Source of the DNA: DAOTVC01 sp034437215
GTDB taxonomy: Bacteria > Chloroflexota > Anaerolineae > B4-G1 > SLSP01
Direction: 5' to 3'
Length of the DNA stretch: 30,928 nt
Assembly (NCBI GenBank): GCA_034437215.1
Contig: DAOTVC010000130.1
Coordinates: 1 to 30,928 of the forward strand
In this document: one piece after another, positions 23,131 through 30,576 of the stretch
How positions within the stretch are numbered: position 1 is the stretch's first letter
Layout: each line of letters begins with the position of its first letter
Notes under the pieces: generated by a model
The model's database searches: none
What the model was told of the DNA's origin: nothing
The model's input: the letters and a program-made list of their open reading frames with translations, nothing else
Program-made: the position numbers and the translations under genes

Positions 23131-24423
23131 ATGAATATCGCGACTCTTGAACAGGACCTACGCACCTATCGCCCCGCCGGCATGGAGGGGCTGCCCGAGG
23201 AGTTCGTCTGGCCCCGCTACGAGGGGCTCTCCGTGGGGAACGTGCCCGCCACCGTGGGCGAGCTCCTCGGTGCCCGCACGTCCGGCATCTTGCCCCCGCT
23301 GCGCTCCGATCTCCTCGAGGGGCTGACCGACGGGGTGCGCACCGTCGTCGCCGTACTCCTCGACGCGCTGGGCTGGGTGCAGCTCCGGCAGTGGATGGCC
23401 GACGACGAGAGCCTCGTCTTCCACGAGCTGGCCGAGAAGGGGCGCTTGCTGCCCCTCACCAGCGTCTTCCCCTCGACGACGAACAACGTCCTGGCGACGC
23501 TCCGCACCGGCGTGCCCCCCGTGCGCCACGGTCTCCTGGCCTACGAGCTCTACCTGCGTGAGCTCTACACGGCGGCCGAGTGCATCACCTTCTCGCCCCT
23601 CGCCCACAAATCGCCGGGGCTGCTGGAGACCTGGGGCCTGGAGCCCGACACCTTCTTGCCCGTGCCCCCGCTGGCCCATCTCTTCTCGGTGCAGGGGATT
23701 CTTACCTACTACCTCATCGCCAAGCACATCAGCTACGGTCCCCTGAGCCGCATGTACTTCCGCGGCTCCCGCGAGGTCTACACCCACAGCTTCGCCTCCG
23801 ACTTCTGGTACACGCTGCGCGAGGTGCTGCACGCCCACCACGACGAGCGTACCTTCATCTCCGCCTACTGGAGCGGCGTGGATACCCTGGCCCACGAGCA
23901 CGGACCCCAGCACGGAACGCTGCCCAACGAGGTCCACGCCCTCTCCTACCTCATGAAGCATAGCTTCCTCGAGCGGCTCACGCCCGAGGACCGCGAGGGG
24001 ACCCTGCTCCTCATCCTCGCCGACCACGGCCAGATCCCCGTCTACCCGGAGACCTCGATCCTGCTCGACGACCACCCGCAGCTGCGGGACGCCCTCGTCC
24101 TCCCACCGTTGGGCGAGGCCCGCACCCCCTTCTTCCACGTCCGCGCCGGTCACCTGGAGGAGGTGCGCGCCTACCTCGAGGCGAACTTCGGCGGCGAGAT
24201 GGCCCTTCTCGACCGGCAGATGGTGCTGGAGAGCGGCCTTCTGGGGCCGGGCGAGCCCTACGAGGAGGTCTACCATCGTCTGGGCGATCTGGTCGGGCTG
24301 ATGCGGGACAGGTACGTGATCGTGAGGGACGCGGAGATCATCGGGCGCCTCAACGGGCGTCACGGCGGCGTCGTCCCCGAGGAGATGCTCGTGCCCCTCC
24401 TCGCCGTCCGCCTCGACGCCTGA
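23131..24423 (+). CDS. Alkaline-phosphatase-superfamily phosphodiesterase/nucleotide pyrophosphatase-like protein
   Basis: Protein of 430 aa without a clear signal peptide. It carries the two-metal core of the superfamily: D78 in LLDALGW, a Ser/Thr nucleophile in SVFPSTTNNVLATLRTG (S115 or T116), D251 and H255 in WSGVDTLAHEHG, D298-H299 in LADHGQ, and H411 in NGRHGG. Closest in style to type I phosphodiesterase/nucleotide pyrophosphatase (PF01663) proteins. The substrate could be a nucleotide, phospholipid or phosphonate and is not resolved. The ATG follows GAGGAG by about 8 nt. The gene stands alone between two repeat-bearing gaps. Confidence 0.86.
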   Translation: MNIATLEQDLRTYRPAGMEGLPEEFVWPRYEGLSVGNVPATVGELLGARTSGILPPLRSDLLEGLTDGVRTVVAVLLDALGWVQLRQWMADDESLVFHELAEKGRLLPLTSVFPSTTNNVLATLRTGVPPVRHGLLAYELYLRELYTAAECITFSPLAHKSPGLLETWGLEPDTFLPVPPLAHLFSVQGILTYYLIAKHISYGPLSRMYFRGSREVYTHSFASDFWYTLREVLHAHHDERTFISAYWSGVDTLAHEHGPQHGTLPNEVHALSYLMKHSFLERLTPEDREGTLLLILADHGQIPVYPETSILLDDHPQLRDALVLPPLGEARTPFFHVRAGHLEEVRAYLEANFGGEMALLDRQMVLESGLLGPGEPYEEVYHRLGDLVGLMRDRYVIVRDAEIIGRLNGRHGGVVPEEMLVPLLAVRLDA

Positions 24424-24428
24424 CCCTG

Positions 24429-24466
24429 TGGATGTGTTCCAACTCAGTTGGAAGCTATCCCTGGCT
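24429..24466 (-). repeat. Dispersed repeat X, copy 2, distal module
   Basis: On the minus strand this reads AGCCAGGGATAGCTTCC then AACTGAGTTGGAACACATCCA, matching the right module of copies 1 and 3. It is separated from the core of copy 2 (24632-24697) by palindromic repeat B. Confidence 0.65.
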
Positions 24467-24631
24467 CTCCTGAAAGAACTATATCTCACCACGGAGGACA
24501 CAGAGAACACTGAGAAAATCACGGAGATATTTATGAAAGTTAAACCGAGAGTTCTATTCTGTGAAGTCTAACATCAAAAATCTCCGTGATCTCCGTGGTA
24601 AAAGATCTTTTTTCAGTGGAGTCATCCCTTA
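24467..24631. repeat. Palindromic repeat B with 9-nt-periodic arms
   Basis: Core palindrome 24488-24599. Left arm: ACCACGGAG, GACACAGAG, AACACTGAG, then AAA and ATCACGGAG (24488-24526). Right arm on the other strand: ACCACGGAG, ATCACGGAG (24582-24599). The loop is 55 nt and AT-rich, the same length as in repeat A. The left flank TCCTGAAAGAA and right flank TTTTTTCAGTGGAGTCA match those of repeat A. It sits between the two modules of repeat X copy 2. Confidence 0.72.
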
Positions 24632-24697
24632 GCTGAAACGTAAAGCGTGAAACGTGAGATCCTCACGTTTCACGCCTCGGCTTAACTGAGACACACC
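24632..24697 (-). repeat. Dispersed repeat X, copy 2, core
   Basis: On the minus strand it begins GGTGTGTCTCAGTTAAGCC, then GAGGCGTGAAACGTGAG, a palindromic turn, and ends CTTTACGTTTCAGC. This parallels the core of copies 1 and 3. Confidence 0.75.
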
Positions 24698-24749
24698 CCA
24701 ACCATTTTCTCTGTCGTTTCAGGAGATGGTTCAAATGTTCCACAGGCAC

Positions 24750-24777
24750 TTCCCTATTTCCCACTTTCAACTATAAT
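24750..24777 (+). promoter_or_regulatory. Possible promoter for the homoserine-dehydrogenase-like gene
   Basis: A perfect TATAAT (24772-24777) lies 41 nt before the ATG at 24819. The best upstream hexamer, TTCCCT (24750-24755, 16-bp spacing), is weak. The -35 to -10 stretch is itself 7-nt periodic (TTCCCTA, TTTCCCA, CTTTCAA). Confidence 0.5.
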
Positions 24778-24818
24778 GATAGTAGTCGTCTTCTAAATTC
24801 CACGAACAGGGGGGCTTC

Positions 24819-25859
24819 ATGCGCGAAGTACGCTTTCTACTCGTCGGTCTGGGGAATCTCGGTCGCCGCTTCTGCGAGATCCTCGCCGCGAAGGACCCGC
24901 TCCTCCGCGAGCGTTACGGTCTGCAGCTGCGCCTTGTCGGCGCCGCCGACAGCCGTGGTGCGGCCTACGCGCCCGAAGGGCTCGACCTCATGGAGGTGGT
25001 GGGGCTGAAGCTGGCGGGCGACACCGTCGCCGGCTACCCCGTCGCCGGTCGCGAGGATTGGGACGCCATCAAACTGGTGCAGGAAGCCGAGGCCGAGCTC
25101 CTTCTGGAGGCCTCGCCCGTGAACCTCGATGCGGGCGGCGAGCCGGGTCTGACCGCCATTCGCACTGCCCTCAAGCGGGGGATGCATGTCTCCTCGCCCA
25201 ACAAGGGACCGCTGGTCCTCGCCTACCGGGAGCTCCACGCGCTGGCCGCCGAGAACGGCGTGAAGCTCCGCTTCGACGGCACGGTGACCGGTGGGTTGCC
25301 CTCCATCAGCATCGGGCAGCGGGAGCTGCGCGGTGCTCTCGTCGAGCGGCTGGAGGCGGTCCCCAATCTGGTGACGGGCTACGTCATGGACTTGCTCACC
25401 GAGGGTCTCTCCTGGGAGGAGGCCACCGAGCGCGCCCGGGAGGAGGGCGTCCTCGAGGCCGACGCCGCCTGGGACCTCGAGGGCTGGGACGCGGCGGCGA
25501 AGCTCGTCATCTTGGCGAACGCCGTTCTCGATTACCCGGCGACCCTCGACGACGTGACGCGCACCGGCATCACCGGGTTGGAGGTGGCGGACCTGCGCGC
25601 CGCCCGGGAGCGCGGCTACCGCTACCGCCTCCTGGCCCAGGCGGAACGGCGGGCTGACGGCAGCTACACTCTCTCCGTCGCTCCCACGCACCTCTCCACC
25701 GACCATCCCCTGGGCTGCCTGGGGCGCAAGGAGATGGGCGTCGTCTTCATGACCGACATCTACGGCACCATCACCGCTATCATCCGGGAGGAGGAGCCCA
25801 TTCCCTCGGCGGCGACCATGTTGCGCGACATTCTGGACATCTATAGCGGGGTGAATTAG
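24819..25859 (+). CDS. Homoserine dehydrogenase-like NAD(P)-dependent oxidoreductase
   Basis: Protein of 346 aa. It has an N-terminal Rossmann fold (LLVGLGNLGRRF, residues about 7-18; ADSRGAAYAPEGLDL), K129 in SSPNKGPL as in the TANK motif of homoserine dehydrogenases, RFDGTVTGGLPSISIGQREL and the catalytic-domain segment EADAAWDLEGWDAAAKLVILANA. These enzymes reduce aspartate semialdehyde to homoserine for Thr/Met synthesis. The otherwise near-universal GILNGTxNYIL segment is replaced by AVPNLVTGYVMDLL, so a related dehydrogenase with another substrate is possible. No ACT domain and no fused aspartokinase are present. The start is supported by GGGGGG about 5 nt upstream. No thr genes are nearby. 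Confidence 0.78.
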   Translation: MREVRFLLVGLGNLGRRFCEILAAKDPLLRERYGLQLRLVGAADSRGAAYAPEGLDLMEVVGLKLAGDTVAGYPVAGREDWDAIKLVQEAEAELLLEASPVNLDAGGEPGLTAIRTALKRGMHVSSPNKGPLVLAYRELHALAAENGVKLRFDGTVTGGLPSISIGQRELRGALVERLEAVPNLVTGYVMDLLTEGLSWEEATERAREEGVLEADAAWDLEGWDAAAKLVILANAVLDYPATLDDVTRTGITGLEVADLRAARERGYRYRLLAQAERRADGSYTLSVAPTHLSTDHPLGCLGRKEMGVVFMTDIYGTITAIIREEEPIPSAATMLRDILDIYSGVN

Positions 25860-25877
25860 ATTCGAGGGGAGGGTTCT

Positions 25878-26429
25878 ATGCGTCGCTGGGTGCTTATCTC
25901 TCTGTTGGCATTGGCCCTCACTGCCTGCGGGGGTGGTGGTGGGGACTCCGGAGCCTTGGGGGAGGGAGCAGCCGACCTGGAGCTGACCAGCGCCGCTTTC
26001 GATGACGGAGACGCCATTCCTACCCAGTACACCTGCGACGGTGAAGACATCTCCCCGCCCCTCTCGTGGGGCGAACCGCCCGAGGGCACCCAGAGCTTCG
26101 CCCTCATCGTCGAGGACCCCGACGCGCCCGTCGGCACCTGGGACCACTGGCTGCTCTATAACATCCCCGCCTCCGCCAGGGGCTTGGAGGAGGGGGTGCC
26201 CGCCGAGGAGGAGCTCTCTGACGGCAGCCTTCACGGACAGAATGGCTGGCGGCGCCTCGACTACGGCGGGCCCTGCCCGCCCAGCGGCACCCACCGCTAC
26301 TTCTTCCGCCTCTACGCCCTCGACACCCCGCTCGACCTCGAGGCGGGCGCGAAGAAGCAAGAGCTCCGCAATGCCATGGAGGGCCACGTCCTCGCCGTGG
26401 GCGAGCTCCTGGGCACCTACGGCGAGTGA
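25878..26429 (+). CDS. PEBP/Raf-kinase-inhibitor-like lipoprotein (YbhB/YbcL family)
   Basis: Protein of 183 aa with a lipoprotein signal (MRRWVLISLLALALTAC, lipobox LTAC with Cys17) followed by a Gly-rich linker, so the mature protein is lipid-anchored outside the membrane. The PEBP domain fills the rest: FDDGDAIPTQYTCDGEDISPPLSW, the ligand motif VEDPDAPVGTWDHWLLYNIP and GPCPPSGTHRYFFRLYALD. Bacterial members bind small anionic or phospho-ligands, but their role is poorly defined. It starts 18 nt after the upstream dehydrogenase stop with GAGGGGAGGG before it, so it is probably in the same operon. Confidence 0.93.
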   Translation: MRRWVLISLLALALTACGGGGGDSGALGEGAADLELTSAAFDDGDAIPTQYTCDGEDISPPLSWGEPPEGTQSFALIVEDPDAPVGTWDHWLLYNIPASARGLEEGVPAEEELSDGSLHGQNGWRRLDYGGPCPPSGTHRYFFRLYALDTPLDLEAGAKKQELRNAMEGHVLAVGELLGTYGE

Positions 26430-26568
26430 TGGGAGCGCCGGTAGGTGTTGGTAAGTCCCATACTCATACTATCGTCAGATGAGAAGAGCGAACTGGGGGG
26501 AGCAGGCACATGGGCATCGCCCAAAGAGCGTGGATCGGACCGGACATCGGCCCCTTTTTCAAAGCCCT

Positions 26569-26610
26569 AATCCCCAGTCCCCATTCCCTTCTCACCTTTC
26601 ACTATACCTT
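26569..26610 (+). repeat. Degenerate heptad tract upstream of the aldo/keto reductase gene
   Basis: Six 7-mers with a common NNTCNCN pattern: AATCCCC, AGTCCCC, ATTCCCT, TCTCACC, TTTCACT, ATACCTT. The tract ends directly before the AGGAGG ribosome site, so it forms the presumed leader. Confidence 0.5.
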
Positions 26611-26623
26611 AGGAGGTTAACTC

Positions 26624-27577
26624 ATGAACTATCGTAAATTGGGAAACGCCGGTATCAAGCTCAGCGAGATCGCTCTGGGCGCCTGGCTCACCTTCGGCGG
26701 CTCGGAGGACAAGGAGACCACCCGTAAGTGCGTCAAGGCGGCGGTGGACGGCGGCGTCAACTACCTCGACCTGGCGGACGCCTACGCCAACGGCAACGCC
26801 GAGCGCGTCGTCGGCGAGGTGATCAAGGACCTGGGCCTCAACCGCCAACATCTGGTCATCGCCAGCAAGCTCTACTGGCCCATGAGCGAGGACGTCAACG
26901 ACCGCGGGCTGAGCCGCAAGCACATCATGGAGTCCATCGACGGCTCCCTGCAGCGGCTGGGCGTCGACTACCTCGACCTCTACTTCTGTCACCGCTACGA
27001 CCCCAACACCCCCGTCGAGGAGGTGGTGCGGGCGATGGATGACCTGGTTCACCAGGGCAAGGTGCTCTATTGGGGCACCAGCGTCTGGAACGCCGCGCAG
27101 ATCGAGGACGCCGTGGGGACGGCGCGCTTCCTAGGCGCCTACCCGCCCCAGGTGGAGCAGCCGCGCTACAACATGCTCGACCGCCACATCGAGCCGGAGA
27201 TCATGCCCACCGCCGCGAAGTACGGCATAGGCTTTGTCGTCTTCAGTCCGCTGGCCCAGGGGCTGCTCACCGGCAAGTACAACGACGGCATCCCCGAAGG
27301 GAGCCGCGGGGCCCAGACCGACTGGCTCCAGGACACGCTTACCGAGGAGAACGTCGAGAAGGTCCGGCAGCTGACGGCTCTGGCCCAGGACGCGGGCATC
27401 ACCATGCCCCAGCTGGCTCTGGCCTGGATCCTCAGACGTCCGGAGATCACCTCCGCCATCACCGGCGCGACCAAAGTCCATCACGTCAAGGAGAACCTCA
27501 AGGCCTCCGAGGTCGAGCTCTCCGACGACGTCCTGGAGCGCATCGAGGAGATCCTTGACAACGACCCGGCGGCATAG
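26624..27577 (+). CDS. Aldo/keto reductase (Kv-beta/YghZ-like branch)
   Basis: Cytosolic NADPH-dependent oxidoreductase of 317 aa with a TIM-barrel fold. The catalytic tetrad is visible as D49, Y54 (NYLDLADAYANG), K82 (IASKLYW) and H123 (FCHRYD). The cofactor region SPLAQGLLTGKYNDG and the C-terminal GATKVHHVKENLKA match AKR6-type proteins (potassium-channel beta subunits, YghZ). Length is typical. AGGAGG lies close upstream of the ATG. The stop codon is the first TAG of a 12-bp tandem repeat, and a strong hairpin terminator follows. The natural carbonyl substrate is unknown. Confidence 0.94.
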   Translation: MNYRKLGNAGIKLSEIALGAWLTFGGSEDKETTRKCVKAAVDGGVNYLDLADAYANGNAERVVGEVIKDLGLNRQHLVIASKLYWPMSEDVNDRGLSRKHIMESIDGSLQRLGVDYLDLYFCHRYDPNTPVEEVVRAMDDLVHQGKVLYWGTSVWNAAQIEDAVGTARFLGAYPPQVEQPRYNMLDRHIEPEIMPTAAKYGIGFVVFSPLAQGLLTGKYNDGIPEGSRGAQTDWLQDTLTEENVEKVRQLTALAQDAGITMPQLALAWILRRPEITSAITGATKVHHVKENLKASEVELSDDVLERIEEILDNDPAA

Positions 27578-27618
27578 CCGGGGGCATAGCCGGCGGCATA
27601 GCCGGCGGCATAGCCGGC
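27571..27618 (+). repeat. 12-bp tandem repeat, four units, starting at the stop codon
   Basis: Units are GGCATAGCCGGG followed by three copies of GGCATAGCCGGC. The unit length is a multiple of three, so every copy repeats an in-frame TAG after the reductase stop (27575-27577). Confidence 0.9.
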
Positions 27619-27632
27619 GCGATGCTCACCGC

Positions 27633-27673
27633 AGGCAAAGGGAGGACCTGCGTCCCCCTTTGCCTCTTTTATT
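27633..27673 (+). terminator. Rho-independent terminator after the aldo/keto reductase
   Basis: AGGCAAAGGGAGGAC pairs with GTCCCCCTTTGCCT, leaving one bulged A and a 4-nt loop, and is followed by CTTTTATT. This gives a stem of about 14 bp and a short T tract. Confidence 0.88.
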
Positions 27674-27681
27674 CATCTGAT

Positions 27682-27788
27682 ATGGGTATGTTTCAACCCA
27701 GTTAGGAGTTATTCATGGCTGAAACGTGAGGGTCTCACGGTTTACGTTTCACGCTTCACGCCTTGGTCTAACTCAAGTGACATACACC
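27682..27788 (-). repeat. Dispersed repeat X, copy 3 (complete)
   Basis: On the minus strand: GTGTATGTCACTTGAGTTAG, ACCAAGG, heptads GCGTGAA GCGTGAA ACGTAAA CCGTGAG, a palindromic turn, TTTCAGCC, then the module GAATAACTCCTAACTGG ending GAAACATACCCAT. It ends 4 bp before the pbpC promoter. Confidence 0.75.
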
Positions 27789-27791
27789 CGT

Positions 27792-27820
27792 TTGACATTA
27801 TCCTCTGTCGCGCCTAAGAT
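27792..27820 (+). promoter_or_regulatory. Predicted sigma-70-type promoter for pbpC
   Basis: A perfect TTGACA (27792-27797), 17-bp spacer and TAAGAT (27815-27820). The predicted leader is about 100 nt before the ATG at 27929, which has GGAGGGAG upstream. No convincing secondary signal is seen in the leader. Confidence 0.75.
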
Positions 27821-27928
27821 GGGGATCGACCTGCTCACCTGTCCCCGACGCAGTCTCGCAGCCCCTTGCCCTCGCCGGCGTGACCAGGCCCTTGGCGCCC
27901 TAATTGGATCCGACGTGGAGGGAGCCGC

Positions 27929-30325
27929 ATGCGCAGGAGAAGCATCCTTCTCATAGTGCTGATCTTCACCCTGCTCCTTGGAGCCGGTGGAGCCCACTGG
28001 CTCCTCGCCGGTCTGCCCTCACCTGAGGACCTGAGCGCCTACGCCACGGCGCCCAGCAGCAAGATCTACGACCGTTACGGGCGGCTTCTCTACGAGATGC
28101 CCCCGCCCTACACCGGTCTGCACACCCCCGTGCCCCTGGAGGAGATCCCCCCGGCGCTGCGCCAGGCCACCATCGCCACCGAGGACGCCAACTTCTACCG
28201 CCACCCCGGCGTCGATCCCATCGCCGTCCTCCGTGCCCTCTGGTACAATCTGCGCGCCGGGGAGGTGCGCAGCGGCGGCAGCACCCTCACCCAGCAGCTG
28301 GTGCGCATCCTCATGTTCACGCCGGAGGAGCGCACCGAGCGCACCCTGCGCCGCAAGCTGCGCGAAGCCGCCCTGGCCCTGCAGCTCACCCGCCGCTACT
28401 CCAAGGACGAGATCCTCGCCTTCTATCTCAACGAGGCCTACTACGGCAACATGGCCTACGGCGTCGAGGCGGCGGCTCAGGCCTACTTCGGTAAGTCGGT
28501 GACCGACCTCGATCTCGCCGAGTGCGCCCTCCTGGCGGGGCTGCCCCAGGCCCCCGCCCGCTACAATCCTCTCCTCGACCTGCCGCGCGCCCGCGAGCGC
28601 CAGTCCGTCGTCCTCGACCTGATGGTCGACGCCGGCTACGTCACCCCCGCCGAGGCCGAGATGGCCCGTCGTGAGCCGCTGGCCTTCGCCGCCGCACCCT
28701 TTCCCATCCGCGCGCCCCACTTCGTCATGAGCGTGCGGGCGCTCCTGGAGCGGGAGCTGGGGCGCGAGCGCCTCGACGCCGGCGGGCTCCGCATCTTCAC
28801 CACCCTCGACGTCGATCTCGACGCTGCCGCCCGCGACGTCGTCCGTCACCACCTGGGGCTCCTGGCGACCTGCTACGGGGCTCTCGACCGCTGCCCGCCC
28901 GGCGGTCACAACGCGCGCAACGCCGCCGTCGTCGTCCTCGACCCGCAGACGGGCGCGGTGCTCGCCATGGTCGGCAGCCCCGACTACTTCAGCGCCGCCA
29001 TCGACGGCGCCGTCAACGGGACGGTGGCCCTGCGCCAGCCCGGCTCCTCCATCAAGCCCGTCACCTACGCCGCCGCCCTCGCCGAGGGGGTCGTCACCCC
29101 CGCCACCATGATTCTGGACGTGCGCACCGTCTTCGAGACGGACGACGGGCGCCCCTACACCCCTCGCAACTACGACCTGCGCTTCCACGGCCCGGTGCGC
29201 GTCCGGGAGGCGCTCGCCTCCTCCTACAACGTTCCCGCCGTTCGCGTGCTCGAGATGGTCGGCGTCGACGCCATGGCGCGGCTCGCCGGGCGTCTCGGCT
29301 TCACCACCCTCGACGACACCGAGCGCCTGGGGCTCACCATCACCCTGGGCGGCGGCGAGGTGCGCCTCCTGGAGGAGGTCGCCGCCTACGCCGCCTTCGC
29401 CAACGGCGGCTACCGGATCACGCCCGTGACGGTGCTCCGCGTCGAGGACGCCGAGGGCCGGGTCCTCTGGAGCCCACCTCCGGCTCGCGGCGAGCGGGTG
29501 CTCGACCCTCGGGTGGCCTATCTCATCACCGACATCCTCAGCGACGACCGGGCCCGCCTGCCCAACTTCGGCGAGGGCAGCGTCCTCAATCTCTCGCGCC
29601 CCGCCGCCGTCAAGACCGGCACCACCACCGACTTCCGCGACAACTGGACCGTCGGCTACACTCCCGAGCTCGTCACGGGCGTCTGGGTGGGCAATGCCGA
29701 TAGCGAGCCCATGCTGCGGATCAGCGGCGTCACCGGCGCCGGTCCCATCTGGCACGACGTGATGGAGGCGGCGCTCCAGGGCCGACCGCTGCAGGGCTTC
29801 CCGCGCCCGGAGGGGCTCGTCGACCGCGAGGTCTGCGCCCTCTCCGGGCTGCGTCCGGGGCCCGACTGCCCCCACCGGGTCACCGAGAGCTTCATCGTGG
29901 GGACCGAACCGCAGGCCACCTGCGACCTCCACCGGCGCGTCGACGGTCGGCTCCTCCTCGACCTGCCGCCGGAGGCGCAGAGCTGGGCGCGGGCGGAGGG
30001 GCTGCCGTTGCTGCCGCCCGCCGGGGACGCGCCGGAGCGCACGGCGCCCCTGCTCCTGCTCCGCCCCGACCCCGGCGCTCGCTACCGCCTCGATCCCAAC
30101 CTGCCGCGTGACGCTCAGCGCATCCCCCTCGTGGCGGAGGCGGGCGTCGCGTTGGCGGATTTGCGGATCGAGGTCGATGGGGTGGCCGTAGTCGAGTTCG
30201 CCGCGCCGCCCTACCGCGCCCACTGGACCCTCGTGGCGGGGGAGCACACCTTCGTCGCCGTCGGGCGCGACCTCCAGGGGCGGGAGCTGCGGAGTGTCCC
30301 CGTCACCATCACCGTCGACCCCTGA
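27929..30325 (+). CDS. pbpC: Penicillin-binding protein 1C-type bifunctional transglycosylase/transpeptidase
   Basis: Class A penicillin-binding protein of 798 aa. N-terminal anchor (about 5-27); GT51 transglycosylase (about 55-235) with catalytic E85 in TEDANFYRHPG, GGSTLTQQLVR and FYLNEAYYGNMAYGVEAAA; transpeptidase (about 300-610) with S373-x-x-K376 in GSSIKP, S432-Y-N434 and K562-T-G564. The C-terminal segment (about 710-798, ending TVAGEHTFVAVGRDLQGRE-like) is a BiPBP_C domain, which marks the PBP1C subfamily. It polymerises and crosslinks peptidoglycan outside the membrane. The next gene looks like an alpha-2-macroglobulin, the classic pbpC partner. All catalytic residues are intact. 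Confidence 0.95.
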   Translation: MRRRSILLIVLIFTLLLGAGGAHWLLAGLPSPEDLSAYATAPSSKIYDRYGRLLYEMPPPYTGLHTPVPLEEIPPALRQATIATEDANFYRHPGVDPIAVLRALWYNLRAGEVRSGGSTLTQQLVRILMFTPEERTERTLRRKLREAALALQLTRRYSKDEILAFYLNEAYYGNMAYGVEAAAQAYFGKSVTDLDLAECALLAGLPQAPARYNPLLDLPRARERQSVVLDLMVDAGYVTPAEAEMARREPLAFAAAPFPIRAPHFVMSVRALLERELGRERLDAGGLRIFTTLDVDLDAAARDVVRHHLGLLATCYGALDRCPPGGHNARNAAVVVLDPQTGAVLAMVGSPDYFSAAIDGAVNGTVALRQPGSSIKPVTYAAALAEGVVTPATMILDVRTVFETDDGRPYTPRNYDLRFHGPVRVREALASSYNVPAVRVLEMVGVDAMARLAGRLGFTTLDDTERLGLTITLGGGEVRLLEEVAAYAAFANGGYRITPVTVLRVEDAEGRVLWSPPPARGERVLDPRVAYLITDILSDDRARLPNFGEGSVLNLSRPAAVKTGTTTDFRDNWTVGYTPELVTGVWVGNADSEPMLRISGVTGAGPIWHDVMEAALQGRPLQGFPRPEGLVDREVCALSGLRPGPDCPHRVTESFIVGTEPQATCDLHRRVDGRLLLDLPPEAQSWARAEGLPLLPPAGDAPERTAPLLLLRPDPGARYRLDPNLPRDAQRIPLVAEAGVALADLRIEVDGVAVVEFAAPPYRAHWTLVAGEHTFVAVGRDLQGRELRSVPVTITVDP

Positions 30326-30386
30326 GGAGAGAGGTGGGAGGCACTTGTGGACCTGACTGCTGAAAACGCACCACCACAATTATCTT

Positions 30387-30450
30387 GCCACGAATTACAC
30401 GAATTTTACGAAAAAGTATAAAATTTGTGATAATTCGTGAAATTCGTGGC
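30387..30450. repeat. Palindromic repeat C with 9-nt-periodic arms
   Basis: Left arm GCCACGAAT, TACACGAAT, TTTACGAAA (30387-30413). Right arm on the other strand GCCACGAAT, TTCACGAAT, TATCACAAA (30424-30450). The loop is about 10 nt. It follows the same 9-mer pattern as repeats A and B but is shorter and AT-rich. It lies in the 251-bp gap between pbpC and the next gene, where it could fold in the transcript. Confidence 0.78.
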
Positions 30451-30576
30451 TTATTCTTTGAGGAGTGTCGCATAACAAGATCGGATTCCTAACGAAGGGA
30501 ACTTTTGCAAGAGGTTCTTGGTCTTTAAGTAGAGCCCCGCCGGGTTCGTCGGTCTGTTCAGTCCGAGGAGGTCCTC

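Noticed and set aside
28019..30379. 786-codon minus-strand frame opposite pbpC
   Set aside because: Shadow of a GC-rich gene. The plus-strand protein has every expected catalytic motif.
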